Positions 9,210 through 18,877 are shown, counted from the stretch's first letter. The stretch: 64,000 nt of DNA from Bacteroidota bacterium (GCA_016713765.1 JADJON010000001.1:682001-746000), one strand, 5' to 3'. The notes: generated from the sequence alone by a model not told the origin. Program-made: numbers and translations.

Positions 9210-9683
9210 ATGGGTGAGATCAGGTATTTGCAAGTCGGGTTGGAGCAGGTTTCTTGGCTGGTGGATTCGCGTGTTGAGTTTTTGACGGAGTATTGGGGAG
9301 CCAAAGGTCAAGAGGAAACGCAGCAGCTGCGGGACGAACTGGAAAATTTCTTTCGGCGTGAACTGCCGGCCGGGACCTTTGTGGCCTGGTTGGCTATGGA
9401 CGGCGACCAATGGGTGGGCGTTGGCGGCATGAAGCTGGTCGATAAGCCCGGCGGGTTTCGCGCGATGAACGGCCGCAGCGGCTACATCATGAACATGTAC
9501 ACCCGAAGCGCCTGGCGTAAACGGGGAATTGCTACTGCGATCCTTGAGTTGTTGCTCGAACACGGCCGACAGGCGGGCGCGAGTTATTTCGAACTCCATG
9601 CCACCACCGATGGTGCTCCGGTGTATGAACGCGCGGGTTTCGTCAGGCATGGCGAACCTACGTACCGGAAGTTTGTGCAGTAA
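9210..9683 (+). CDS. GNAT-family N-acetyltransferase
   Basis: This 157-residue protein has the GNAT fold signatures: a central strand 'GYIMNMYTRSAWRKRGIATAILELLLEHGR' whose 'RKRGIATAI' is the acetyl-CoA pyrophosphate-binding loop, and the C-terminal 'ATTDGAPVYERAGFV' block. GNAT enzymes move acetyl from acetyl-CoA to an amine. The acceptor cannot be told from sequence. It lies 61 bases after the heptamer array and has no obvious operon partner. Confidence 0.9.
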   Translation: MGEIRYLQVGLEQVSWLVDSRVEFLTEYWGAKGQEETQQLRDELENFFRRELPAGTFVAWLAMDGDQWVGVGGMKLVDKPGGFRAMNGRSGYIMNMYTRSAWRKRGIATAILELLLEHGRQAGASYFELHATTDGAPVYERAGFVRHGEPTYRKFVQ

Positions 9684-9760
9684 GCGAACCCGCGGAGCCG
9701 CCGGTCCTTGGGGATTTCAACAGCCGGCGTTCCCTATTTTACACGATATTTACGGCCGTT

Positions 9761-10684
9761 ATGGCAACCCCGTTCAAGGGTCCGGTCGTCTGTCTTGGGG
9801 CATCCCTGGTCGACCTGACCTTCCGCTGCGACCTCGAGCCGGTCCTGCATACCTCGAATCCTTCCCAAATGCACCGGAGCCCGGGCGGCGTGGTGCGCAA
9901 CATCGCCCATCACCTCGCCTTGCTGGGAACGCCGGTTGAATTGCTCACGGTACTCGGGCGGGATCCGGACGGCTACTGGCTCGAACGACAGTGTCGGGAC
10001 GCGGGTATCGGTATGGAACACATCGCCTGGGCGGAAGAGACGACCGGAACCTTCGCGTCAGTCGCAACGCCAGCCGGCGATCTCTACATCGGAGCGGTGA
10101 CATCCGATACTGACAAGCTGATGACCATCGATTTCATGAACGAACGTGCGCAGTTGATCCGTTCCGCTTCGGTGGTGATCGCCGACTGCAACCTGAGCGT
10201 CGAAGCGCTTCGCTGGCTTATGGGATTCTGCGCCCAGCACCAGGTTCCGTTGATCGTCGAGACCGTTTCGATTCCCAAAGCGAAACGCCTGCGGGATGCC
10301 TTACCCGGAAAACTACTTCTGGTAAAACCGAACCGCGAAGAACTCGCCGTCTTCGAAAAAGACCAACACGTCACCCCGGAGGAAAAGATCGCTCACCTGC
10401 ATGCATCGGGTTTTCGAAATGTATGGCTGAGTCGTGGCGCAGACGGGTCGCTGTTCTCCGACGGCAGTCGTATGGTACCGATTCCGGCACCGCGTGTACA
10501 TGTACGCGACGTGAACGGCGCCGGCGATGCTTCGCTGGCAGGCTGGGTGTGGGCCTGGCTCGGGGATAAAGACCCGCTGACTTGTGTTCACTATGGCCAT
10601 GCCGCGGCAGCCTGCCTGCTCGAAGTGTATGGTGCTGTACGCAGCGACCTTTCACCTGCACTCCTTGAACAACGGCTTCCGTAA
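9761..10684 (+). CDS. psuK: Pseudouridine kinase (PfkB family)
   Basis: This 307-residue sugar/nucleoside kinase of the PfkB family has the N-terminal 'CLGASLVDLTFRC', the substrate-lid glycine pair 'SPGGVVRNIAHHLALLG' and the C-terminal anion-hole motif 'DVNGAGDASLAGWVWAWL' with the catalytic Asp in GAGD. PfkB members phosphorylate many sugars and nucleosides. The assignment to pseudouridine rests on the next gene, psuG, which starts 3 bases after this stop. Together they convert pseudouridine to its 5'-phosphate and then to uracil and ribose 5-phosphate. Confidence 0.88.
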   Translation: MATPFKGPVVCLGASLVDLTFRCDLEPVLHTSNPSQMHRSPGGVVRNIAHHLALLGTPVELLTVLGRDPDGYWLERQCRDAGIGMEHIAWAEETTGTFASVATPAGDLYIGAVTSDTDKLMTIDFMNERAQLIRSASVVIADCNLSVEALRWLMGFCAQHQVPLIVETVSIPKAKRLRDALPGKLLLVKPNREELAVFEKDQHVTPEEKIAHLHASGFRNVWLSRGADGSLFSDGSRMVPIPAPRVHVRDVNGAGDASLAGWVWAWLGDKDPLTCVHYGHAAAACLLEVYGAVRSDLSPALLEQRLP

Positions 10685-10687
10685 ATC

Positions 10688-11599
10688 ATGACGCCACGTA
10701 TTCACCTGCATCCGGAAGTCGCGCAGCAACTCCAACAGGGCGGCCCGGTGGTCGCGCTCGAATCCACGATCATCGCGCACGGGATGCCGTATCCGCAGAA
10801 CGTACAAACCGCCCGCGAGGTGGAGGCGATCGTTCGTGAGAACGGCGCGGTACCCGCCACCATCGCGATCCTTGACGGCAAGATACAGGTCGGCCTTGAT
10901 CAACGTCAGTTGGAATCACTCGGCAACACGCCGGGTGTTTGGAAAGTGAGTCTGCGCGACCTGCCCTTCGTGGTATCGGAAAAGTTGAATGGCGCGACCA
11001 CCGTTGCCGCGACCATGCACATCGCTCACCTGGCGGGCATTCGCGTTTTCGTGACCGGCGGGATCGGCGGTGTTCACCGTGGTGCGGAAACGAGCATGGA
11101 CATCAGCGCTGACCTAACTGAAATGGGCCGAACCAGTGTTGCGGTGGTAGCTGCCGGGGTGAAGTCGATCCTCGACATCGGACTTACACTCGAATACCTC
11201 GAGACACTCGGAGTCCCGGTGGTCACATTCGGAAGTGAAGAGTTTCCGAGCTTTTACTCCCGCGGAAGCGGCTTCCAGTCACCGCTTCGGCTGGATTCAC
11301 CGGACGCCATCGCGCGTTTCCTGCGTGCGAAATGGGACCTCGAATTGAACGGCTCGGCCCTGATCGCGAACCCGATTCCGTCTGAACAGGAGTTTCCCTT
11401 TGCGGAAATGGAACAGCACATTCGCGCCGCGCTCGATGCGGCCGAACGGCAGAGCATTCGCGGTAAATCGACCACGCCCTTCCTGCTCAAGTACATTGCC
11501 GATGCCACCGGAGGCGACAGCCTCGCTTCCAACATCGCATTGGTGAAGAATAATGCGGCATTGGGTGCCCGTATCGCCACGGCATTTTCATCTTTGTGA
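10688..11599 (+). CDS. psuG: Pseudouridine-5'-phosphate glycosidase
   Basis: This 303-residue protein matches PsuG along its full length: 'ALESTIIAHGMPYPQN', 'ATIAILDGKIQVGL', the lysine-containing 'VSLRDLPFVVSEKLNGATTVAATM', 'FVTGGIGGVHRGAETSMDISADL', 'VVAAGVKSILDIGLTLEYLET' and the C-terminal 'TGGDSLASNIALVKNNAALGA'. The enzyme breaks the C-C glycosidic bond of pseudouridine 5'-phosphate in RNA-nucleoside salvage. It is the second gene of a tight pair with the kinase (3-base gap). An S41-like gene begins 15 bases after its stop and may share its transcript. Confidence 0.96.
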   Translation: MTPRIHLHPEVAQQLQQGGPVVALESTIIAHGMPYPQNVQTAREVEAIVRENGAVPATIAILDGKIQVGLDQRQLESLGNTPGVWKVSLRDLPFVVSEKLNGATTVAATMHIAHLAGIRVFVTGGIGGVHRGAETSMDISADLTEMGRTSVAVVAAGVKSILDIGLTLEYLETLGVPVVTFGSEEFPSFYSRGSGFQSPLRLDSPDAIARFLRAKWDLELNGSALIANPIPSEQEFPFAEMEQHIRAALDAAERQSIRGKSTTPFLLKYIADATGGDSLASNIALVKNNAALGARIATAFSSL

Positions 11600-11614
11600 C
11601 CGAACTTTCCTGAC

Positions 11615-13237
11615 ATGATAAGATCCATCTTCCTGATCGGACTGGCTCTGCTGGCTTCCCTTCGCAGCTTTGCCGCCGGTGAAGTAGAACGTTTGGCACT
11701 CGTTGCCAAAAGCTGGGGCATCGTCAAGTATTATCACCCCGCGCTCGCTTCCGGCCGGATCAACGCGGACAGTTTGCTGTTGACCATGCTGCAACAGGTC
11801 GATGACGCGGGAGCGGAAAAGACGGCGGAAGATGTTCTGTTATCGATCATCACCCGACTTGGCCCTGTCAGCAGCGGTGCCTGCGACAGCAAACGCCTGT
11901 TGGAAGGAAAAGAAGCGGTTGCTTCCTTCACCTGGATCGACGGACTGATGAACAACGCCCTTCGCGGACGCTTGAAGGAATTATCGAATGTCCGTTGCGA
12001 CGGGAAACATGTTTCGCTGAACGCGACGCCCAATGCATCGCAGATAACCAGCGTTTCGTCAAAGGAAAGAGGCGACACCCTGCCAATTCCGGATCTGACA
12101 CATCGGTACTTGTCGCTCTTTCGCGCCTGGAATGCGATCAAATATTTTTCTCCGCTGGCTGCGGGAGCCGGCTGGGACGCGGCCCTGGATGAGTTGATCC
12201 CGGCATTCCGGAACGCGACGGATCAGGACTCGTATCAATTGGCCTGCCTGCGGATGCTGGCGTTGTTGGGCGACGGACAGGCAAAAGCACACAGCAAGTT
12301 TCTCCAACAGTATTGGGGTTCCTTTCAGGTGCCATTTGATGCCACTCTGGCGGAAGGCGATGTATTGGTTACCCGCGGGACGAATGATTCACTCCTGTCG
12401 GCTTGTGGTCTGAAAATCGGCGACCGTGTGCTCAAGATGGGTAATGCCGATATCAACGCGCGCATCGCGAACCGCCGCCAGTTCATTGGTGCTTCGAGGC
12501 AGTCTGTCCAGGACGAGCGCATTCTTCGGTTGCTGTTCCTGGACCGGAAACAGTCGGCGCTCGTGTTGACGCTGAACAGAAAAGGCGTTGAGCTGATCGA
12601 TACCGTACAACGATTGCCCCTGCACGACCTGGGACGTATGCGGGAACAACCGCCGGCGGTGGAAGCCCTGTCGGGCGGCTACCTGTTGCGTGCGCACCGA
12701 ATCAACACCGCCACGCAGTTGCGTCAGCTCATGGATTCGTTGCGGGCAGCGCCTAAGCTGGTGATCGACCTGCGTGATAACGTTGCGCCCGGAATGGAAT
12801 CCAATTGGCTGCAGCAGTTGGGCGGTGTACAAACGTTCCTGCTCCCGCAGCGTGTTCCTTTCATGACCCGACCCGGATACTATTTTCAGCGTACGGATAC
12901 CTTGCGTCCCAATGCAAAGTTTCCAGTGCCTCCGTTTACCGGAAAACTGTTCCTGTTGGTGAACGAAGAAACACAGGGCGCGGCCGAGCGGCTTGCGTTT
13001 TTATTGCAACAACTTCCCGGAACAACGACGGTCGGAAGCCCATCGGCCGGAGCCTGCGGATCGACGAGTTTCCTCTCGCTGCCTGGTGGCGTGGACGTGG
13101 AATTCACCGGTCAAGTGATCACCTACCCGGACGGCACCCTGCTTACGCGTAATGGATTGAAAGTGGATCGTCCGGTTCGGCCCACGGCGGCAGCTATCAG
13201 TGCCGGGAAGGACCTGCTGCTGGAATCGGTGCGTTGA
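11615..13237 (+). CDS. Secreted S41-peptidase-like protein without the catalytic serine
   Basis: This 540-residue protein has a signal peptide ending near 'SFAAG'. Residues ~165-225 repeat the N-terminal 'WGIVKYYHP' theme ('WNAIKYFSPL'), as in periplasmic S41 peptidases of Bacteroidota. A PDZ-like segment ('CGLKIGDRVLKMGNADIN') follows, then the S41 fold ('KLVIDLRDN', 'GKLFLLVNEETQGAAERLAFLL', 'VGSPSAGACGSTSFLSLPGG', 'YPDGTLLTRNGLKVDRPV'). In active relatives the position of G455 (in ETQGAAE) is the nucleophile serine, so this copy is probably inactive as a protease. Its place after psuKG suggests co-transcription, but no functional link is obvious. Confidence 0.8.
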   Translation: MIRSIFLIGLALLASLRSFAAGEVERLALVAKSWGIVKYYHPALASGRINADSLLLTMLQQVDDAGAEKTAEDVLLSIITRLGPVSSGACDSKRLLEGKEAVASFTWIDGLMNNALRGRLKELSNVRCDGKHVSLNATPNASQITSVSSKERGDTLPIPDLTHRYLSLFRAWNAIKYFSPLAAGAGWDAALDELIPAFRNATDQDSYQLACLRMLALLGDGQAKAHSKFLQQYWGSFQVPFDATLAEGDVLVTRGTNDSLLSACGLKIGDRVLKMGNADINARIANRRQFIGASRQSVQDERILRLLFLDRKQSALVLTLNRKGVELIDTVQRLPLHDLGRMREQPPAVEALSGGYLLRAHRINTATQLRQLMDSLRAAPKLVIDLRDNVAPGMESNWLQQLGGVQTFLLPQRVPFMTRPGYYFQRTDTLRPNAKFPVPPFTGKLFLLVNEETQGAAERLAFLLQQLPGTTTVGSPSAGACGSTSFLSLPGGVDVEFTGQVITYPDGTLLTRNGLKVDRPVRPTAAAISAGKDLLLESVR

Positions 13238-13241
13238 GTGC

Positions 13242-13799
13242 TCAGCGCGGATCGCCTTTTCGGATCAATACGGAATGCTCGAATGCGCCCAGTAGTTCGA
13301 GGTCGCTCGCGTCATCCGCTATCGCAAAATGATAACGATACGTATCCGGTGAAAAGTCTTCCCGTATCCGTTTGAGCTTTTCCGTACCATACAACAATTG
13401 CCAGCGACCATCGGCCCGGTACCCGGAAGCGCGGCATTCCCATTTCAAATGACCGGCGACCAGGCTGACATAATCATCCGGCGATGCCGAGCAGAGAATG
13501 TTCACGGTTAGCGCGTCCGTATGTTGTTCAATCTGTTGAAGCGTTGTTTTGGAAATGTCTTGAACGAGTTTCCCGGCAAACTCCCGATTGAAGTCGGTAT
13601 AGTCGTCGCGTTGCCGTAGGTGATCAACGCATTTTTGAATGAAAGTGGATCGATCCATCCAGCCGAAACGGTAAAGCAGGCTCCAGCGGCGCAGGGGAGA
13701 GAACCAGCCTTCCAGTCGTTTGAAGTGCCGGATCCAACGACTCACCGAATCGTATGGCAGCAGGGTGCCGTCGAGGTCAATGACGTTGATGCGGTTCAT
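13242..13799 (-). CDS. HAD-superfamily phosphatase-like protein
   Basis: This 185-residue protein starts with the HAD motif I 'INVIDLDGTLLPYDSVSRW' (nucleophile Asp in DLDGT). It has motif II near 'NILCSASPDDYVS', a lysine in 'YGTEKLKRI' and a motif III/IV-like 'HFAIADDASDLELL'. The helical cap between residues ~20 and 95 is like type-I HAD phosphatases of the SerB/IB group. The substrate is unknown. The start overlaps the ATP-grasp gene stop by 4 bases (ATGA), so the two are translationally coupled. It converges with the S41-like gene, leaving only 4 bases between the stop codons. Confidence 0.85.
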   Translation of the reverse strand: MNRINVIDLDGTLLPYDSVSRWIRHFKRLEGWFSPLRRWSLLYRFGWMDRSTFIQKCVDHLRQRDDYTDFNREFAGKLVQDISKTTLQQIEQHTDALTVNILCSASPDDYVSLVAGHLKWECRASGYRADGRWQLLYGTEKLKRIREDFSPDTYRYHFAIADDASDLELLGAFEHSVLIRKGDPR

Positions 13800-14869
13800 G
13801 ACAGAAAACGTAAGAGTCCGGACAGGTAACCTAGCGGATCACGGGTAATCGATACATCCGCCTTTGCCTGAAGATAATGCCGGAGGAAATACACGATGGG
13901 CTTCCAATCCCCACGCTTCAGTACATAGTGTGCAAAGCTCCTTAAATGCCAGGGTGAGTTGTAGGTGATGGTTTGCTCACGTAAGGTTGTCGTACCCGAC
14001 TGGTCCGGGAAAAGTGAAATGACCGGCAGATTGACGCCGGTTGCGATACTCTGATAGAGTGATCCCCACCAGCGGGGATTGATTTCAATCAGGCGAGCGT
14101 TTCCGGATGATTCGATCTTGAATTCAAACATGGCCACACCGGTCCATTGCAGATGCCGCATAACTTTTTCAGCAACGGCTTCCATGCCTGCATGCTTGTA
14201 ATAGGAGCGTACCATGCTGGAGCCACCGCTGACCGGCCATTCGGCGCGACGACGATGGCCGCAACCGGCGATGATCTTTCCGTTAATCGCCATCACCGAA
14301 TATCCCGCGCCGAAGCCCTGGATATATTCCTGCAACACATAGTCACTTTCGGAATACGTATTGCGCAGCCTTGTCAATTCAGAGCGGTCATGTAAATACC
14401 GGACCCCTTTTGCGGAAGCGGACTCCGCCGGTTTGAACACCAGGGGGAATGTGACCGGATCGTCTTCCAGCCGATAGTGCCGGGGCACGGGCAACTGCAG
14501 CGTAGCGGCCAGTGCGGAAAAATCGACTTTGTTGTCGAGCCTACGGAATTGCTCTAAGGTTGGCAGATGGTCGAGTCTGCCGTTGAAAGAAGCGCGGTGC
14601 GGAAGCAACAAGCGATACTCCCGGCTATTGACCGGGAAAACGCGATCGATCCGTTCCTTTTCACAAATCGACTGAAGATCCCGGATGAACGCGTTAGGGT
14701 TCTGCCCGGGATCCGCGTATCGGACCACTCGGTTGATGTGACGGGAATGCAGTCGTCGGACATATCCCCGGTGATCGCCTCCGATCAACTCGATTCCCGG
14801 TACACCCCGGAGTGCCTCGCAAATGACGATGGACTTAGCGCCGGAGACGTCGGGAATGAAGAGTCGCAT
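13796..14869 (-). CDS. ATP-grasp domain protein
   Basis: This 357-residue protein has the ATP-grasp layout: an N-terminal Rossmann-like domain ('MRLFIPDVSGAKSIVICEAL'), the ATP-binding strand 'PLVFKPAESASAKGVRYL', the hinge 'YVLQEYIQGFGAGYSVMAI' and the metal-binding 'GVAMFEFKIESSGNARLIEINPRWWGSL' with E/N/R residues. The family joins carboxylates to amines or thiols using ATP. The arrangement resembles carbamoyl-phosphate-synthase-like ATP-grasp proteins used in small-molecule or surface-polymer modification. It is coupled by overlap to a HAD phosphatase. The joint pathway is not recognisable. Confidence 0.85.
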   Translation of the reverse strand: MRLFIPDVSGAKSIVICEALRGVPGIELIGGDHRGYVRRLHSRHINRVVRYADPGQNPNAFIRDLQSICEKERIDRVFPVNSREYRLLLPHRASFNGRLDHLPTLEQFRRLDNKVDFSALAATLQLPVPRHYRLEDDPVTFPLVFKPAESASAKGVRYLHDRSELTRLRNTYSESDYVLQEYIQGFGAGYSVMAINGKIIAGCGHRRRAEWPVSGGSSMVRSYYKHAGMEAVAEKVMRHLQWTGVAMFEFKIESSGNARLIEINPRWWGSLYQSIATGVNLPVISLFPDQSGTTTLREQTITYNSPWHLRSFAHYVLKRGDWKPIVYFLRHYLQAKADVSITRDPLGYLSGLLRFLS

Positions 14870-14876
14870 AGGGAAT

Positions 14877-14884
14877 CAAAGGTA
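14877..14884 (-). promoter_or_regulatory. Bacteroidota -7 box for the ATP-grasp/HAD pair
   Basis: TACCTTTG on the minus strand, a perfect TAnnTTTG box, 7 bases before the ATG at 14869 and inside the 34-base gap after the AsmA-like gene. No good -33 element is seen. Confidence 0.5.
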
Positions 14885-14903
14885 CAGATTCAGGTAATGT
14901 TCC

Positions 14904-17900
14904 TTATTGTTCGATCGGTGGTAGCTGCAGTTCCTCCAGTTGCCGTGCGTATTGGCGTTCATACTTTCCGTTGGAACGGGCGCCTGTGCTGGTCAATACA
15001 CCGCTGAGCGCCAGTTTCACCCAATAATTAAAGATCGATTTTTCGCGGTTGCGCGGATAAAAGATCAGACCCGGCTGTGAACGGTTATTACGACGGATCA
15101 CGAACAAGTCGGCGATGAGGTTGACGGGGCTGGCGAGGATGTTCGAGAATTTCTTTTCCGGATTGCTGAAATCCACATTCAGCTCCCGGAAATAAAATTG
15201 CATCTCACCTCGGCTAAGATAATCCCGTGCCGTTACGCGCATGCGCAGTGTGTCGAGTATTCCCCGCTTGATCCGGGTAGCGGCTATCGGCTCGATGACC
15301 GGATTCAAGACCCGAAGATCGAAGGGCGCGATTGCGGCGGTGAGGACGAACCCACCCAGCGTATCCAGGTAGGATTCGCGGAACCGCAGCGCGATATCGG
15401 TTGTATCCAGGAACCGGGCATTCGCCTTCAGCCGGAGGGAATCGCCATCAGCCACATCACGACTTCGTATGCCGGTAAGCGTTGCCTGTAGCCGGTCAAA
15501 CGATACGGTGCCGGGCTGCCCTGATTTGTCACCGATCTCCGTGTATTCGACATGGCCGTTCGTGACGGCGAACGTATCGATGCGAAAATCGAATCCAAGA
15601 CGCATGAGTTGTTGAACCGGCAATGGTTTCAACTGTCCGATCGGATCCGGAAGACGCTTGTCGCGCCGGACTTCCAGGAACGCGTCGGAAACGGTGGCTT
15701 TTCGGGAACGAAACCGTGTTTCTTCCAGGAAGTCGAGATCCAGTTCTTCCAACTCCAGCCGGCCGCGGTGCAGTCGAAGGTAATCCGTTTCGAATGCCCT
15801 TGCGGAGAGGAAGCTATCCGGGGACAAGTACGGTCGGAAGGAAACATCCTCTGCTGTGAAATGCTTCGTAGCCGCGGACCAGGCAGCGTTGGCGAGGCTC
15901 AACTCGGATTCTTTAAGATGCCAATGAAACGAAGCGTTGTGCAATTCCATTCGCTTTTGTTCCGGCCACCAACGTTCCGGTGAGCGAACCAACTGTGGGT
16001 TTAACAACAGGCTGTTTGCTTCCAATCCATCCACCATCACTTCCCGCAATTCGCGTGAGCGGTTTTTATAGAAGAAACCTACATGTTGCAGCACAAGTTT
16101 TCTCACGGCCGCGGTCCATCCATCCCTCGTGTTACCGCCCGCGCTCAGGGAATCGCATTGAATTTTCAAGCGCCCAGAGCGGCCGTCAGCTTTCCGGCCG
16201 TCATCGGATTCCACCTGCCATTGTTCGAGTTGTAAATCAGTGGAGCCGAAGAAAAGGGATCCGTCGCTTCGAAAGCGCAGCGGCTCGGCCCGTAGTTGTG
16301 CGGCCTTTGCAACCAGTCGCAGTTTTCGTTCGTCGCCGCTCTCCAGGTCAAGTTCGGCGCGGTGGACCTGCAGGGTGTCGATCAGCAGTTTCCATAGTTG
16401 CCGTTTTGACGCGCTGAGTGAATCGATTTTTGGAAAATGCCGAAAGCGCAGTACGGCATCCGGGATTTCAAGAAAGGAGGCATGCAATAATTCCCGACCT
16501 TCTCCGGAGGCGCTCATGCGGAACCGAAGTGCCGGAATGGATGCGAAGATCGAATCCGCGGCTCCATTCACAGCACAGCTGACGCCGTTGGCGCGCACCG
16601 TTCCGCCATCTTCCTGACGCATCGATTGCCATCGGACCGTTGCGCCCGGTCGCATCCAGGCCCCACCGCTTCCAACCAAGTCCGTTAAGGAACCGCTCCA
16701 GTCTCCGTTCGGCGAAATTGAAATGCCGGCTCCTCCTGCCTGTTGAATAAAAGTGCTCACGGAACCTTCGTTCCGCAATGCTCCTTCCAGACTGGTGTTT
16801 TGAAGTCGGACCGAGTCGATGCGCAAGGCCGGGAGTTTCGCAAGCCGCTTCCGACCGCTTCCTTTTTCAGGGCTCTCCTGCAGCCTCAGGCTTCCGGATT
16901 CCCACGATAGCGCACCGATCCGAAGCACGTCATCCTGCTTGTCCGGTAATTGTAAATTCCGGACCAGCATCCGGTCACACTGCCCGATGAATCGCCCGTT
17001 GGCCGACTGAAAGTTGACCGATGCGGCGGTCCAACTGTTCTTGTTGCCGGAATAGTTGAGGCCGCCCAGGTCCACGCGGAGTGCAGGCGTTTCGATGCGG
17101 GTGGTGGCGACGTTCAAAGCGCGCAAACCTGCTTCCAGGTTCTCGAATGAAGGCGCTTTCAGGATATCGCCGGGAATCAATTGCGCGACCAGCTCGTTCA
17201 TCTGTAAATGCGTGCCGCTGCTTTTATTTTCGACATCAATGCTGGCGTCTTCGAGTTTCAGGTTCTTCAGCAAGACCCAATTGCTGAGCGCGGCGACGGT
17301 TTCTTTCGCCTGAGCGGAAACGGTTCCCGGCGATCGGGTGTTCACGATCCGGATCACCGGATGCTGGAGTACGGCTTCGTTCGCGGAAAGCTCCCGTTCG
17401 AGTAGCAGGCGCGACCAGTCGACATCCCGCAGCACGAAGGCCGGTACATTGAGCGTCCGGACGGAACCGTCCCGGGAAGGTTTGGCGGGTTGCAACCGCA
17501 GGTTGGTCAGCACCAACGCTTCGTCCCGTATGCGGATACTGTCGAAGCGTATGGAGTACAGGCTGTCGGCCGTGTAGCTGATGTAGTCGCGCAGAAAGAA
17601 ATCAAACGCATCGACTGCGATCGCGGGATCCTGGTCTTGTTTGATGCGCAGTCCGCGGATATAGAAGTCGTCATTCTCCGTACGAAAGGGCAGCGTCTTA
17701 TCTCCTTTGCGCACCTGGATCGACACCTTGCTGCGCAGCAACGAAGCGTGCTTTATGTCGAGGTCGCCTGCAAGTTTTGAAGCAAGACGGGAAAGTACGG
17801 CTCTGGTATTGGCCGCGTTGGCGGATTGCCGGCGAACAAGATCGAGCCGGAATACCGGTAAGGTGCATTGCAGCGAATCCATGCGCAGGCGACCCTCACG

Positions 17901-18716
17901 ATACAAGGTGGAAAAGTCGACATCCACCAGTCGGATGCGTTCGAATTGCAATTCGAATGATCCCTGGATCGAGTCGCGGCTTGTTCCGGAAATGATGCAA
18001 CTGTCCAGCTCGACGATCCGGCTCCGGGTGGACAAGCGCAGATCTTTGTAGTGAAGAACGTGCACGCTGTCAGGAAAGCGGATCGATTCGCGACCGGTTG
18101 TCAGTTGGACATCATCGCTGAAAAAGAAGCGTGAAGAATCCGGATCGCCGGGATCGACCCGGAAGTTGTTTACCTGTAATCCGATGTTAAAGATGGAAAT
18201 GCGACTGTTGTGCTGTTGCCGCGATGCCAGCGCGAAGGTCCCGTCGGTGATGTGCAGATTCTGTACCTGCAGGTTGTTCAGCGTTTTCTGAATGTAGATG
18301 TAAACATCACCCAATTCTTCACTCAATGAAATCCGTTGCCCGGCACGTCCGGATGGCAGCACCTCGATAACGGGTCGACTGACCTCGATGACCGGAACTA
18401 CCAGCAGCCCGCGAAAGATCATGTCGCTGAAGGAGGCTAGTTGCAGATCGACCGACTTGAAATGTAAATCGAACGCGGCATGTCCTTCCGCTGTATCGCG
18501 GGAAAAGAGCCGGACATTTTCAAGACTCACCCGGTGTGCCCGGTAGCGCAAGCGCGCTTTTGTTACCTGCAAGGCAACCTTGCCATCCGATTCCTGTCGA
18601 ACCAACTCTTGCAGGATCTCTTCCGTATGTCGGACCAGCCACCAATGAAGCCCCAGTCCGCCGGCCAGCAGCAGCAATAGAAGGGAAAGGATCAGGCGGA
18701 CCCGGGAACGGCGCAT
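14904..18716 (-). CDS. Very large AsmA-like (DUF748-type) envelope protein
   Basis: This 1270-residue protein has one N-terminal membrane helix (RLILSLLLLLLAGGLGLHWWL) followed by a long stretch of beta-strand-rich sequence with repeating 'LRIDSVRLQNTSLEG'-type phrases, typical of AsmA/TamB/DUF748 proteins. The C-terminal end ('LNPVIEPIAATRIKRGILDTLRM' and 'DLFVIRRNNRSQPGLIFYPRNREKSIFNYW') resembles the AsmA-like C-terminal region of Bacteroidota. Family members bridge the inner and outer membrane and are thought to carry phospholipids. That role here is inference from family and topology. The gene is divergent from the TonB-dependent receptor at 18878. Confidence 0.78.
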   Translation of the reverse strand: MRRSRVRLILSLLLLLLAGGLGLHWWLVRHTEEILQELVRQESDGKVALQVTKARLRYRAHRVSLENVRLFSRDTAEGHAAFDLHFKSVDLQLASFSDMIFRGLLVVPVIEVSRPVIEVLPSGRAGQRISLSEELGDVYIYIQKTLNNLQVQNLHITDGTFALASRQQHNSRISIFNIGLQVNNFRVDPGDPDSSRFFFSDDVQLTTGRESIRFPDSVHVLHYKDLRLSTRSRIVELDSCIISGTSRDSIQGSFELQFERIRLVDVDFSTLYREGRLRMDSLQCTLPVFRLDLVRRQSANAANTRAVLSRLASKLAGDLDIKHASLLRSKVSIQVRKGDKTLPFRTENDDFYIRGLRIKQDQDPAIAVDAFDFFLRDYISYTADSLYSIRFDSIRIRDEALVLTNLRLQPAKPSRDGSVRTLNVPAFVLRDVDWSRLLLERELSANEAVLQHPVIRIVNTRSPGTVSAQAKETVAALSNWVLLKNLKLEDASIDVENKSSGTHLQMNELVAQLIPGDILKAPSFENLEAGLRALNVATTRIETPALRVDLGGLNYSGNKNSWTAASVNFQSANGRFIGQCDRMLVRNLQLPDKQDDVLRIGALSWESGSLRLQESPEKGSGRKRLAKLPALRIDSVRLQNTSLEGALRNEGSVSTFIQQAGGAGISISPNGDWSGSLTDLVGSGGAWMRPGATVRWQSMRQEDGGTVRANGVSCAVNGAADSIFASIPALRFRMSASGEGRELLHASFLEIPDAVLRFRHFPKIDSLSASKRQLWKLLIDTLQVHRAELDLESGDERKLRLVAKAAQLRAEPLRFRSDGSLFFGSTDLQLEQWQVESDDGRKADGRSGRLKIQCDSLSAGGNTRDGWTAAVRKLVLQHVGFFYKNRSRELREVMVDGLEANSLLLNPQLVRSPERWWPEQKRMELHNASFHWHLKESELSLANAAWSAATKHFTAEDVSFRPYLSPDSFLSARAFETDYLRLHRGRLELEELDLDFLEETRFRSRKATVSDAFLEVRRDKRLPDPIGQLKPLPVQQLMRLGFDFRIDTFAVTNGHVEYTEIGDKSGQPGTVSFDRLQATLTGIRSRDVADGDSLRLKANARFLDTTDIALRFRESYLDTLGGFVLTAAIAPFDLRVLNPVIEPIAATRIKRGILDTLRMRVTARDYLSRGEMQFYFRELNVDFSNPEKKFSNILASPVNLIADLFVIRRNNRSQPGLIFYPRNREKSIFNYWVKLALSGVLTSTGARSNGKYERQYARQLEELQLPPIEQ

Positions 18717-18877
18717 CAGCTTTCAAGATAGACCGGATTACCTGCCCCGTGCAGGCGATTTCATCAATTTTTCGACACTCATAAGCCAAAAACATGCTTT
18801 TTTAACACAAAATAACATCGTCACAGTAGTGTCAGACAGGTAGTGGAGGTACCTTTAGCGACCCCTGCCCACTCCTT

